64,000 nt of DNA from NCBI RefSeq assembly GCF_016427605.1, contig NZ_JAELXQ010000018.1:1-64000 (forward strand), written 5' to 3'. Position 1 is the first letter of the stretch. The number at the start of each line of letters is the position of its first letter. Under the pieces are notes generated by a model. The model did not search any database. It was not told the origin of the DNA and saw nothing but the letters and a program-made list of their open reading frames with translations. This document shows positions 36,830 through 44,442 of the stretch, piece after piece. A program made the translations under genes and the position numbers. Source of the stretch: Ochrobactrum sp. Q0168 (GTDB lineage: Bacteria; Pseudomonadota; Alphaproteobacteria; Rhizobiales; Rhizobiaceae).

Positions 36830-37178
36830 TTAAATCACCACCCTGGTCACATCAGCTACGTCTAGCGATCAAATCGCCCTTTACGCTATTTTCTATGATC
36901 CTAGGTATTAACGATAAATTGTCACCAACTCAACCGCGAGGCGTGTAGAGGTTTTGAACTTCCAACGCCTCCAAACTAGTTACGAGGATTGGGAGCAGTT
37001 AATCGCCTACAAGCATATCCAATGAGAGCATTTTAAACCAAAACCAAATAAACTTGGGAGTGCACTTAAAATCAGTATAACCTAAAGGAGTACCGCGCTC
37101 TAACCGGCACCATTATACTGTCTCGATAATTGTATGCCTCGCTGTATTTCAGCTTCCAAATTCCAGCCGATTGGCAGA
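36830..37178. other. 349-base intergenic region upstream of GntR
   Basis: This stretch lies between the GntR start and the stop of the SDR at 37179. Apart from the near-palindrome TTAACGATAA at 36908-36917, I see no gene, repeat or strong hairpin. Its composition is AT-rich and it may hold the gntR promoter. Confidence 0.5.
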
Positions 37179-37931
37179 TCATTGAAATCCAATAGGGCCG
37201 CCATTGGCCGTTAGCCACCCCCCATCGACAACCAATACATGGCCGTTCACAAAGCCCGCCTCATCAGATGCCAGAAAATATACTGCATTTGCGATGTCTT
37301 CAGGACAGCCTATTCGTGGAAAAGGAGTCCGATTAATCAATTGGGCTTGGAAGGCAGGGTTCGCCCTGATTTTGTCGCGTGTCATAGGCGTTTCGATTAA
37401 TCCTGGAGCAACCGCATTCACCCGGATGCCTAAAGGTCCGTAATCGGCAGCTAGTTGCCGCGTCAATCCAACAATACCTGCTTTGGCTATCGAGTACACT
37501 CCGTTTCCGGCATTTCCGCGAAGTCCGACTATCGAAGCCACGTTTACTATGCAAGCGCCAGCTCCCAATGCCGGAAGCGCTATTTGGCAAAAACGGATGT
37601 GAGCGCGAAGATTAATGTTCAACATGTCATCCAGGCCCTCTTCCGTTTCTTTTGTAATATCTGGGTTAGCACCACCAATGCCAGCGTTGTTTACTAAAAC
37701 ATCTAATCTTCCGAACCGATCAAGCGCAAATCGTACCGCGTCATCAGGAGCAGTACGTTCCGAAATATCTTGTTCGATAACAGCTGACCGTTCAGGAAAT
37801 GATTGCCGTAAAGGCTCGAGTGCTTCTGCGGACTTATCCGTCACAACGACCTTGTGTCCGGCAGCAAGAAAACGCTCCGCCGTCGCACGTCCGATCCCAC
37901 GTGCGCCTCCTGTAATCAACACGACCTTCAT
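37179..37931 (-). CDS. SDR-family oxidoreductase
   Basis: The 250-residue protein has TGGARGIG, NNAGIG and the catalytic YSIAK. It is a paralogue of the SDRs at 21880 and 7968, with shared GRATAERFL and VAPGLIETPMT. It lies 54 bases after the SDR at 37986 in the same direction. A weak CTAG site (ATACTAGATT, 37962-37971) lies upstream. A secondary alcohol dehydrogenase role is likely. Confidence 0.9.
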   Translation of the reverse strand: MKVVLITGGARGIGRATAERFLAAGHKVVVTDKSAEALEPLRQSFPERSAVIEQDISERTAPDDAVRFALDRFGRLDVLVNNAGIGGANPDITKETEEGLDDMLNINLRAHIRFCQIALPALGAGACIVNVASIVGLRGNAGNGVYSIAKAGIVGLTRQLAADYGPLGIRVNAVAPGLIETPMTRDKIRANPAFQAQLINRTPFPRIGCPEDIANAVYFLASDEAGFVNGHVLVVDGGWLTANGGPIGFQ

Positions 37932-37985
37932 TTAAATACTCCTCAGTCTACTACCGTGCGAATACTAGATTGGATCGGCTGCGGT

Positions 37986-38717
37986 TCATGCTGCCGGCCC
38001 AGTCAGTGTCCGACCACCATCCACAACAAGCACAACGCCCGTAATGAATTTGGCTGAATGCGATGAAAGATATCCAACAGCTGCAGCTATATCTTCCGGT
38101 TCGCCAATCCGCCCCAGAGGTATGCGCTTGATTATGTTCACGGCGTCATTATCATCGCGATTAAAGATCATCGGCGTTGCGATTGGCCCAGGGGCTACGG
38201 CATTTACGCGAATCCCACTCTGGGCTAGCTCCAGCGCCAAGGATTTCGTGAGAGCTCCCACCGCAGCCTTTGATGCGGAATAGTGTGAAAAATTTAAAGC
38301 CCCAAACATAGCTACTGACGCCAAATTGACGATCGCACTACCTTCGGCCATTTTTGGAAGACAACGGCGTATCAGTTCCGTTGAAGCAACGACATTCACT
38401 TCGTAGTGGCGGCGGAAGTCAGCTGCAGTGAGATCCCTGAACTCCTTAACGTCGAAGATACCAGCATTGTTCACGAGGATATCGACTCGTTTCAAATCCT
38501 GCACGATGTCATCCAACGACGCATCATTTGTAAGTTCAGTGGCTCTCGCAACAATGTCATACCCCTGCTGACGCAACGAACTGGCAAGGGTCTCTAGGTC
38601 TTTCTGGTTCCTATCAACCGCTATAATCCGATTGCCTCGGCTGGCGAGTTCAGCACAAATTGCGCGACCGATTCCTCCTGCGGCACCTGTGACGATTGCC
38701 ACTTTGGTGGTTTCCAT
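37986..38717 (-). CDS. SDR-family oxidoreductase
   Basis: This 243-residue SDR has TGAAGGIG, NNAGIF and the catalytic YSASK preceded by NFSH. It resembles the SDR at 8816 in the region after the NNAG motif and in the FGALNFSHYSASKA block. A perfect ATTCTAGAAT palindrome lies 30 bases before its start, so it heads a two-gene SDR operon under the CTAG regulator. The gene for one such regulator (38860) is just upstream in the same direction. Confidence 0.9.
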   Translation of the reverse strand: METTKVAIVTGAAGGIGRAICAELASRGNRIIAVDRNQKDLETLASSLRQQGYDIVARATELTNDASLDDIVQDLKRVDILVNNAGIFDVKEFRDLTAADFRRHYEVNVVASTELIRRCLPKMAEGSAIVNLASVAMFGALNFSHYSASKAAVGALTKSLALELAQSGIRVNAVAPGPIATPMIFNRDDNDAVNIIKRIPLGRIGEPEDIAAAVGYLSSHSAKFITGVVLVVDGGRTLTGPAA

Positions 38718-38746
38718 GATCCATTCTCCTACAACAATCTTGTTAC

Positions 38747-38756
38747 ATTCTAGAAT
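38747..38756. promoter_or_regulatory. CTAG-centred operator candidate (ATTCTAGAAT)
   Basis: A perfect 10-base palindrome 30 bases upstream of the SDR at 37986, between it and the GntR gene. Confidence 0.6.
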
Positions 38757-38859
38757 TTATCGAAAATGCGCACAATCCATATTTATGAGCCATATCGTCA
38801 GGAATTCATCAAAAGCTCATATTGGAACTGTGGAATGCCAGTTGATAACCCGCTTTGGG

Positions 38860-39558
38860 TTATTCAATCACCTCGACAAACGCGCCCCTTAGACGTTGTT
38901 CAATCTGAAGGATATGCGTCTTCATAACATTTCTGGCCGTGGCTACGTCACGTTCTCGAAATGCTTTGATAATTTCCTCGTGCTCATCGTGGGCAGTCGT
39001 TAGACGGTCCGCGAAAATCGGCCGACGCGCCGCTGCTATGAAGAAATCGCTTCGATCTCCTAACGTTTCGACTACCTCGGCGACGGGTACGGAACGGGAT
39101 ATACGGCGCATTTCTAAGTGAAGTTCACGGTTCAATACACGATATTGCCGCGCCGTGTAATCAGGCTCAGCGGTCGTTTCCCGTAAGCGTCCGATCTGAT
39201 CGGAGATGACTTCAAGACGATTAATTTCTTGCAGAGAAGCACGTTCCGCTACGAACTCCGCCACAAGCGCTTCACCCTCAGCAAAAAGCCGAAAGAAGTC
39301 TGTCACTTCTTGCGACGAATACTGTCGAACTCGACAACCGACCTGTGGAACGATGACAACGAAGCCCTCCACTGAAAGCCTTTTAAGTGCTCCCATCACT
39401 GGCTGACGGCTGACGTCCAACTCTTCCGTCAATGCTTCAACTGACACTGCCTGTGCGGGCTCTAAATTCCCATTAAGAAGTCGTTCCTTGACAGCTCCGT
39501 AAACGAACTCCGCCAAACCTGACTGACGCGCGGAATTGCTTGCTTTACCCTGGATCGT
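38860..39558 (-). CDS. GntR-family regulator with FCD domain (paralogue B)
   Basis: The 232-residue protein is a close paralogue of the regulator at 24357, with recognition helix LDVSRQPVMGALKRLSVEGFV and the shared blocks PQVGC and PVAEVVETLGDRSDFF. The ATG at 39558 follows GAGGCGAAT; the frame extends six codons further to a TTG. It precedes the SDR pair controlled by a CTAG palindrome. Having two such similar regulators suggests overlapping control with different effectors, or a recent module duplication. Confidence 0.9.
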   Translation of the reverse strand, partial: TIQGKASNSARQSGLAEFVYGAVKERLLNGNLEPAQAVSVEALTEELDVSRQPVMGALKRLSVEGFVVIVPQVGCRVRQYSSQEVTDFFRLFAEGEALVAEFVAERASLQEINRLEVISDQIGRLRETTAEPDYTARQYRVLNRELHLEMRRISRSVPVAEVVETLGDRSDFFIAAARRPIFADRLTTAHDEHEEIIKAFRERDVATARNVMKTHILQIEQRLRGAFVEVIE

Positions 39559-39701
39559 CATCAATATTCGCCTCAAAAACGGTCACACACGGTGACAATA
39601 TTTGCACAACCGTATGAGAAACTGATGACTTTTGGAAGTGCTTCCCATAATTTCATCATCAGCTTTTAACATCGTAATCCTGCTAATTCGGATCGACGAT
39701 C

Positions 39702-39742
39702 ACAATTGGCATGCCGTAAGATTACAAACGAATGCCAATTGT
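39702..39742. repeat. Perfect 11-bp inverted repeat in the gap before the ABC binding-protein gene end
   Basis: ACAATTGGCAT (39702-39712) is the exact reverse complement of ATGCCAATTGT (39732-39742), with 19 bases between. It lies in the 268-base gap between the GntR start and the stop of the binding-protein gene. No T tract follows on the minus strand, so it could be either an operator or a terminator. Confidence 0.5.
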
Positions 39743-39826
39743 ATCCGTCAATAGGGCCACGACGATATCATGAGAGACCCGTGGCGCCCTGACTTTGTCA
39801 GCCAGATGGCTCGAAATCGCTTCTGA

Positions 39827-40951
39827 TCAGCCTTCAACACCCCAAAGCTTCTTGAAATTGGCACGTGTATTAATCGGCGCTTCCCACGGCTTTTCGAGAT
39901 CAGCCGGAAGATTATCCTTCGTGTAGAGAATGAAGGGGCAATCTCCGCTGTATAGGAAGTCTGGGTCGTCGGTGATTCTCGATTTCATGAGTGGAACATT
40001 AGTCAGCATACGAATTGTCGCATCGACTGCCATCCACCCGGCATAGGTTGCGTCCAATGCCACCGTCGCGGCCTGTGCCTTGCCCTCTTTAATATACTTC
40101 AGGTTCTCCGGGTTCCCAACTTGCCCAACGATTTTAACCTTGTCGCCCAGTCCCGCATTCATGATTGACGGCACCATATCGGCGATCGCCGGATCATATG
40201 TGCCATAGAGATAGCTGACTTCGGGATTGCGTTGAAGAAGGCCGAGGACGCGACGACCAAGACCGTTTCCGATGTCTCCCGCGACGAAAGTCTCCTGATC
40301 AAGGGTCTTGCAGTCCGGGCATTTCTTCAGCGTTTCTACGGACGAGTTGACCAGTGTTACCACTGTGCTGAATTCCAGATCATTAAGCGGAAGCGTGATT
40401 GCCTTCCCCTTTGAACTAGAAATGATCCAGTCGCCCTGTGCTTCGCCAATCTTCTTCCAGTTTGGGCCTATATCAAACGCATAACCGTCTTTACCCACTC
40501 CACTCCCTACAAAAATTCCACCAATAATGACGCCCTTGGCATGGGCCGCGGCGATCCCCGTCTTGACGAGTTCAGGATTAATGGAATCTGCAAGAATGGC
40601 ATTCGCACCCGTCGCGACCGCTTGGGTGATCAAACGGTTCTGAGTCGCGAAGTCTGACCGACCATCATAGATATCGACTTTCCATCCCAAAGTCTTAGCG
40701 GCTTCTGCGGCTGCTTCTGCAGACACCGAACAGCCGGCCAGCGTCATGTCGCACGCGATAATCGCTAGTTTGATATCTTTAGGGGGGAGGAGCTTGTCAG
40801 TTGGCCCGACCCAGTTCTGCGGCCCCTTCATTGCCGCTTGCGTCGCCTTTTCGTGTTTCGCGAGATCAAAGTCTGCCGCTCGAACGGGCGCCGAGGTGAA
40901 GACCAAAGGCGCAAGCAACGCAATCGTAAGTTTTGATAAACTAATATTCAT
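39827..40951 (-). CDS. ABC transporter substrate-binding protein, CUT2/ribose-type
   Basis: This 374-residue periplasmic protein has a signal peptide (MNISLSKLTIALLAPLVF, cleavage near VRA-ADF). The mature fold is of the RbsB type, with IKLAIIACDMTLAGC at the start and GVIIGGIFVGSG in the hinge area. Four cysteines are present (CDMTLAGC and CPDC), which is unusual for the family. Its partner permease and ATPase lie at 43434-46089, with a GST, an NTF2-like gene and an SDR in between. Two overlapping CTAG sites lie upstream. The ligand may be a non-sugar. Confidence 0.9.
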   Translation of the reverse strand: MNISLSKLTIALLAPLVFTSAPVRAADFDLAKHEKATQAAMKGPQNWVGPTDKLLPPKDIKLAIIACDMTLAGCSVSAEAAAEAAKTLGWKVDIYDGRSDFATQNRLITQAVATGANAILADSINPELVKTGIAAAHAKGVIIGGIFVGSGVGKDGYAFDIGPNWKKIGEAQGDWIISSSKGKAITLPLNDLEFSTVVTLVNSSVETLKKCPDCKTLDQETFVAGDIGNGLGRRVLGLLQRNPEVSYLYGTYDPAIADMVPSIMNAGLGDKVKIVGQVGNPENLKYIKEGKAQAATVALDATYAGWMAVDATIRMLTNVPLMKSRITDDPDFLYSGDCPFILYTKDNLPADLEKPWEAPINTRANFKKLWGVEG

Positions 40952-41130
40952 TAATTCCTCCCGTTAAAGTTGCCGACAGTTGGACTTAAGCCGAGGACCA
41001 AACTGCCAGTTATAGTGAGGGTAGCCGCGCAACTGGATCGCATGGTTTGAAGCATCGAACCAGGGTCAGAAACACGAACGGTTTTATTTCTCCTCCACCA
41101 TTCGCGCCGCCAATTTGCCGCGACATTTAT

Positions 41131-41148
41131 ATACTAGCATGCTAGAAT
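41131..41148. promoter_or_regulatory. Two overlapping CTAG-centred operator candidates
   Basis: ATACTAGCAT (41131-41140) and ATGCTAGAAT (41139-41148) overlap by two bases. Both fit ATNCTAGNAT. They lie upstream of the binding-protein gene, whose start is at 40951. Confidence 0.6.
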
Positions 41149-41167
41149 TTGTCGATTGTTCTGGTTG

Positions 41168-41905
41168 TTATTGTGTTGGTATTGGTCGCCCAGAAAAGTT
41201 TCCCCGCTGAAAAAATCTATCGCGATCCTCATTGGTAGCGGATGCCGCAGTCGACTTCATGCTCTTGATAAAGGCCACGGCATCTGCGACACCTGTCCGG
41301 GACAAAACTTCATCATACCAACGCCATATGTTTGGATATTCGGCATTGTATGCCCTGCAGAGTTCACTCGGTCCATCAAAGAACATAGACATGGTGCGAA
41401 ACCAGGGAAACATTGATATATCGGCAATCGAGTAAACGTCTCCAGCCAAATATCGCGCCTTGCCGAGTCGATCATTGATTTGGCGATAAAGATTTCTGGT
41501 TTGTGCCTCAAACCTAGCTTCCGCGTATTCATTCGGTGTCTCAACATAACGCCTAAAATGATTGAATTGTCCGAAGCTCGGCCCAACCGACGACATTTGC
41601 ACCATCAGCCATTGGATTGTCTGGTAGCGCTCGCGACCTTCTTTCGGAAGGAACATCGAATACTTTTCACCAAGATAGATCAGAATAGCCCCCGACTCGA
41701 AAATTGTAGATATTTCCGACTGTCCGTCGTGATCATCGATGATGATTGGCATCTTCTGGATAGGATTGAGCTCCGATAACTCCTTCGAAAATTGCTCACC
41801 TTTCCAGACATCTACAAACCGAAAAGCGTAATCAACGTTCAGTTCAGTCAGCATGATAAGGATTTTATGAACGTTTGGACTGGACATGCCATAAAGAGTT
41901 ATCAA
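41168..41905 (-). CDS. Glutathione S-transferase, nu/YfcG-like
   Basis: The 245-residue protein has a thioredoxin-like N-terminus, MITLYGMSSPNVHKILIML, then NPIQKMPIIIDD and FESGAILIYLGEKY, as in YfcG-type nu-class enzymes. These use glutathione to reduce disulfides or attack electrophiles. The C-terminal helical half carries AGDVYSIADISMFPWF, also typical. The start codon is TTG, with GGAG 9 bases upstream. Placed between the transporter genes and near SDRs, it may cleave an ether or thioether in the imported substrate, which is inference. Confidence 0.88.
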   Translation of the reverse strand: MITLYGMSSPNVHKILIMLTELNVDYAFRFVDVWKGEQFSKELSELNPIQKMPIIIDDHDGQSEISTIFESGAILIYLGEKYSMFLPKEGRERYQTIQWLMVQMSSVGPSFGQFNHFRRYVETPNEYAEARFEAQTRNLYRQINDRLGKARYLAGDVYSIADISMFPWFRTMSMFFDGPSELCRAYNAEYPNIWRWYDEVLSRTGVADAVAFIKSMKSTAASATNEDRDRFFQRGNFSGRPIPTQ

Positions 41906-42038
41906 CGCCTTCTTCTCCGAACATAATAGCGAACAGGGAGAGTCGAAACATTTGGAGAATTAAGCCAAAAACTTCGACATCGTGGGCAGTTTGGTACATA
42001 TGAGAATGTCGTTTCGAGTAGCGCTAAAATGGGCTAGC

Positions 42039-42554
42039 TCAGAACGGAATATCGAACCCCGCATCCAAGCGAGCGATACGCCAGATCCGCTCTTCTTTTC
42101 TCATGACAAACCGATACGGACCGGCCGTCACAAACTCGAGCTTTTTCTCATACGAACGCAATAGGGTGAGATAAGCATAGGCGGTGGCGGCAGTATCGGT
42201 AAGATCATCAATAGCGATATTAGTGAACGAATGACGGCGCTGATCCGCTAATGTTACCCAGAAGTCGGACATCCATTTAACAATCGTGCTACGACCGACA
42301 AATGGACCAATGGACGTCTCACCCATCACTGAGCCTGCCCATACACCATCATCCGTAAAACATTCACCAACAAGGTTCTCACTGCGTTCGTCGAAACCCC
42401 ACCCGTAGCGGCCAATGCGCTCCGCAATAAGCACCCGATCGAGTGTTGTTCCACTATTAGCATCCGCCATACTTTCCTTCAGTTTGCAGACGCCGCTCTC
42501 GCTCGCCCAAGTCGGGACAGGATGAAGTTCGGTGCCTTGCGTTGCGGTGGTCAT
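42039..42554 (-). CDS. SnoaL/NTF2-like family protein
   Basis: The 171-residue protein has the cone-shaped NTF2-like fold, read from RVLIAERIGRYGWGFDER, ECFTDDGVWAG and the final strands RFVMRKEERIWRIARLDAG. Members bind small molecules and act as isomerases, hydratases or non-catalytic carriers. No catalytic set can be assigned with confidence. The ATG follows GGGAGAACG. It lies between the GST and SDR genes of the transporter-containing run. Confidence 0.75.
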   Translation of the reverse strand: MTTATQGTELHPVPTWASESGVCKLKESMADANSGTTLDRVLIAERIGRYGWGFDERSENLVGECFTDDGVWAGSVMGETSIGPFVGRSTIVKWMSDFWVTLADQRRHSFTNIAIDDLTDTAATAYAYLTLLRSYEKKLEFVTAGPYRFVMRKEERIWRIARLDAGFDIPF

Positions 42555-42642
42555 TCACGTTCTCCCACAAAATCTAAGATTTGAATCAATGGCCCGTCCG
42601 AGCGCTCTACATGGCCCCGACGCCCTGCATCCAGTCATTCTC

Positions 42643-43386
42643 TCAAAACATGGCCAATCCACCTGTGACACCCAGAACAACTCCCGTGATGTTCTGGGCA
42701 CGTTCTGAAGCCAGAAAGGCTACAGCCTCACCGATGTCCTCAACTGTCTGTCCACGCTGGAGCGGAATATTAGCGGCGTTTCGGTCCCAGAGCTCAGGTT
42801 CGAGGGTATCCCATATCGGCGTTCGAACAATTCCGGGACAGATTGCATTTACGTTGACATTGTAAGGCCCCAATTCTAGAGCCATTGTTTGCGTGATCAT
42901 AATGGCCGCTGCTTTGGTAGCGTTGTAGATCGTATACTCCGCAACAGCCTTCTTACCGCTGAATGAACTTATATTGACGATCTTGCCCGATCGCTGCTGC
43001 TTGAAGAGCTTACCGGCAGCCTGTGAACAGAAGAATAGCCCACGTTGGTTAATGCCGGTGACGTGATCCCATTGCTGTTCTGTGATCTGATCAAAAGGAA
43101 TTTGAGCTGCAACACCGGCATTGTTTACAAGTATATCTACCGACCCAAACGCCTTGAGCGTATCATTTAACACAGAGTCCATAGATCTTGCGTTAGAGAC
43201 GTCTTGCCTGACAGCGATAGCGTCGTGTCCACCCGTCCGGAGCGAAGCGGCGACGGCTTCGGCATCACTTAGGTTGATATCAGTAATCATTACTCTTGCG
43301 CCATAAGCAGCAAGTGTGCGCGATATGCCAGCTCCGATCCCTTGTCCGCCACCAGTAACAATGGCCACTTGATCTTGCAAAAACAT
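42643..43386 (-). CDS. SDR-family oxidoreductase
   Basis: This 247-residue SDR shows TGGGQGIG, NNAG and the catalytic YNATK after KKAVAEYTI. The C-terminus GVVLGVTGGLAMF is slightly different from the usual DGG. GAGGATAG precedes the ATG. It lies 47 bases after the permease stop in the same orientation. Like the other SDRs here, it probably oxidises an alcohol of the imported compound. Confidence 0.88.
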   Translation of the reverse strand: MFLQDQVAIVTGGGQGIGAGISRTLAAYGARVMITDINLSDAEAVAASLRTGGHDAIAVRQDVSNARSMDSVLNDTLKAFGSVDILVNNAGVAAQIPFDQITEQQWDHVTGINQRGLFFCSQAAGKLFKQQRSGKIVNISSFSGKKAVAEYTIYNATKAAAIMITQTMALELGPYNVNVNAICPGIVRTPIWDTLEPELWDRNAANIPLQRGQTVEDIGEAVAFLASERAQNITGVVLGVTGGLAMF

Positions 43387-43433
43387 ACTGATCTATCCTC
43401 GTTTTTATGTATTCGATCGAAGTCGTACAATAG

Positions 43434-44408
43434 TCAGGTCTGACCCTGCGCCTTGCGGGCTTCGCGGCTCGACAAAACAACACCACCAAGCAGCATCGCC
43501 CCATTGAATACGGGCTCGAACCAGAACGGCACCCCCATCAGGCTGAGGCCAGTGAAGCCAACGCCCAGTACGAGGACCGCCAAACCAGTTCCTCGCACAT
43601 TGAAAACGCCAGGCTGCACGCTGGTCGAACCAAGGAAAACCGCTGCGAAGGCGGGAAGTAGTAGTGTCGAACCATAGTTCGGATTGGCCGCTCCAGTCAG
43701 ACCGAGTTGAAACATCCCGGCCAGCGCCGCAAGAACACCCGCCACGACAAAGGCGATGAGCTTAATTCGGGTTGTTGGTAGACCTGAAAGAATTGCAACG
43801 CGTTCCGACCCTCCGACAGCATAGGTTTTCCGGCCAAATGGTGTATGTTCTAACAATATATATGCGATTACGTACACAATGACTGTAATATAGACCGCGC
43901 TCCCCACCCCAAACAGATTGGTCGTTGCCAACGACGTAATCCCCTCAGGAATACCAACAGAAAGTGTACGCGAACCACTCACACCAACGCTAAGACCACT
44001 CAGCGCTATACCTATACCCAGTGTTGCAATCAGTGAGCGAATGCGAAAATACGCAACCAACACGCCATTGATGAGCCCAACCAACGCGCCAGCCACGAGC
44101 GCACCCGCTATGCATTCGGCAGTGTTCCAACCAAGCTTACCCCCCAGGGACGCAGCAACAACTGCTGTAAAGCCTAACAAGTAACCCGGAGACAAATCGA
44201 ACTCGCCGACGATCGCTGGTAGCAGGACAGAAATAGCCAACATGCCAGGCACCGAAAGCATCAGCAACATGGTGCTGATATTGCTTGCTGACGGAAATGT
44301 CGAAGACTCGAAGACACTGAAGGTAATAAATAGAAGGACTAGTAGCCCCAGCAATCCGTGCCTTCCAAGGACGGCAGCGAGGGTCATTTTAGATGGAGAC
44401 GTATTCAT
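43434..44408 (-). CDS. ABC transporter permease, CUT2/ribose-type
   Basis: The 324-residue membrane protein has the RbsC pattern of about eight to ten spans. The family motifs VGEFDLSPGYLLGFTAVV and the late GATNPNYG-like GAANPNYGSTLLLPAFAAVF are clear. The ATG at 44408 has AGGAG close by. A longer frame to 44486 overlaps the ATPase gene and has no ribosome site. It works with the ATPase just upstream and the binding protein at 39827. Confidence 0.92.
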   Translation of the reverse strand: MNTSPSKMTLAAVLGRHGLLGLLVLLFITFSVFESSTFPSASNISTMLLMLSVPGMLAISVLLPAIVGEFDLSPGYLLGFTAVVAASLGGKLGWNTAECIAGALVAGALVGLINGVLVAYFRIRSLIATLGIGIALSGLSVGVSGSRTLSVGIPEGITSLATTNLFGVGSAVYITVIVYVIAYILLEHTPFGRKTYAVGGSERVAILSGLPTTRIKLIAFVVAGVLAALAGMFQLGLTGAANPNYGSTLLLPAFAAVFLGSTSVQPGVFNVRGTGLAVLVLGVGFTGLSLMGVPFWFEPVFNGAMLLGGVVLSSREARKAQGQT

Positions 44409-44442
44409 GTGAGCTCCTGATGGTGTCTTCAAATTGGCCGTG

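Noticed and set aside
37962-37971. ATACTAGATT as a further member of the CTAG operator set
   Set aside because: It breaks the palindrome at one position and lies between two genes of one probable operon, so I left it out of the main set.
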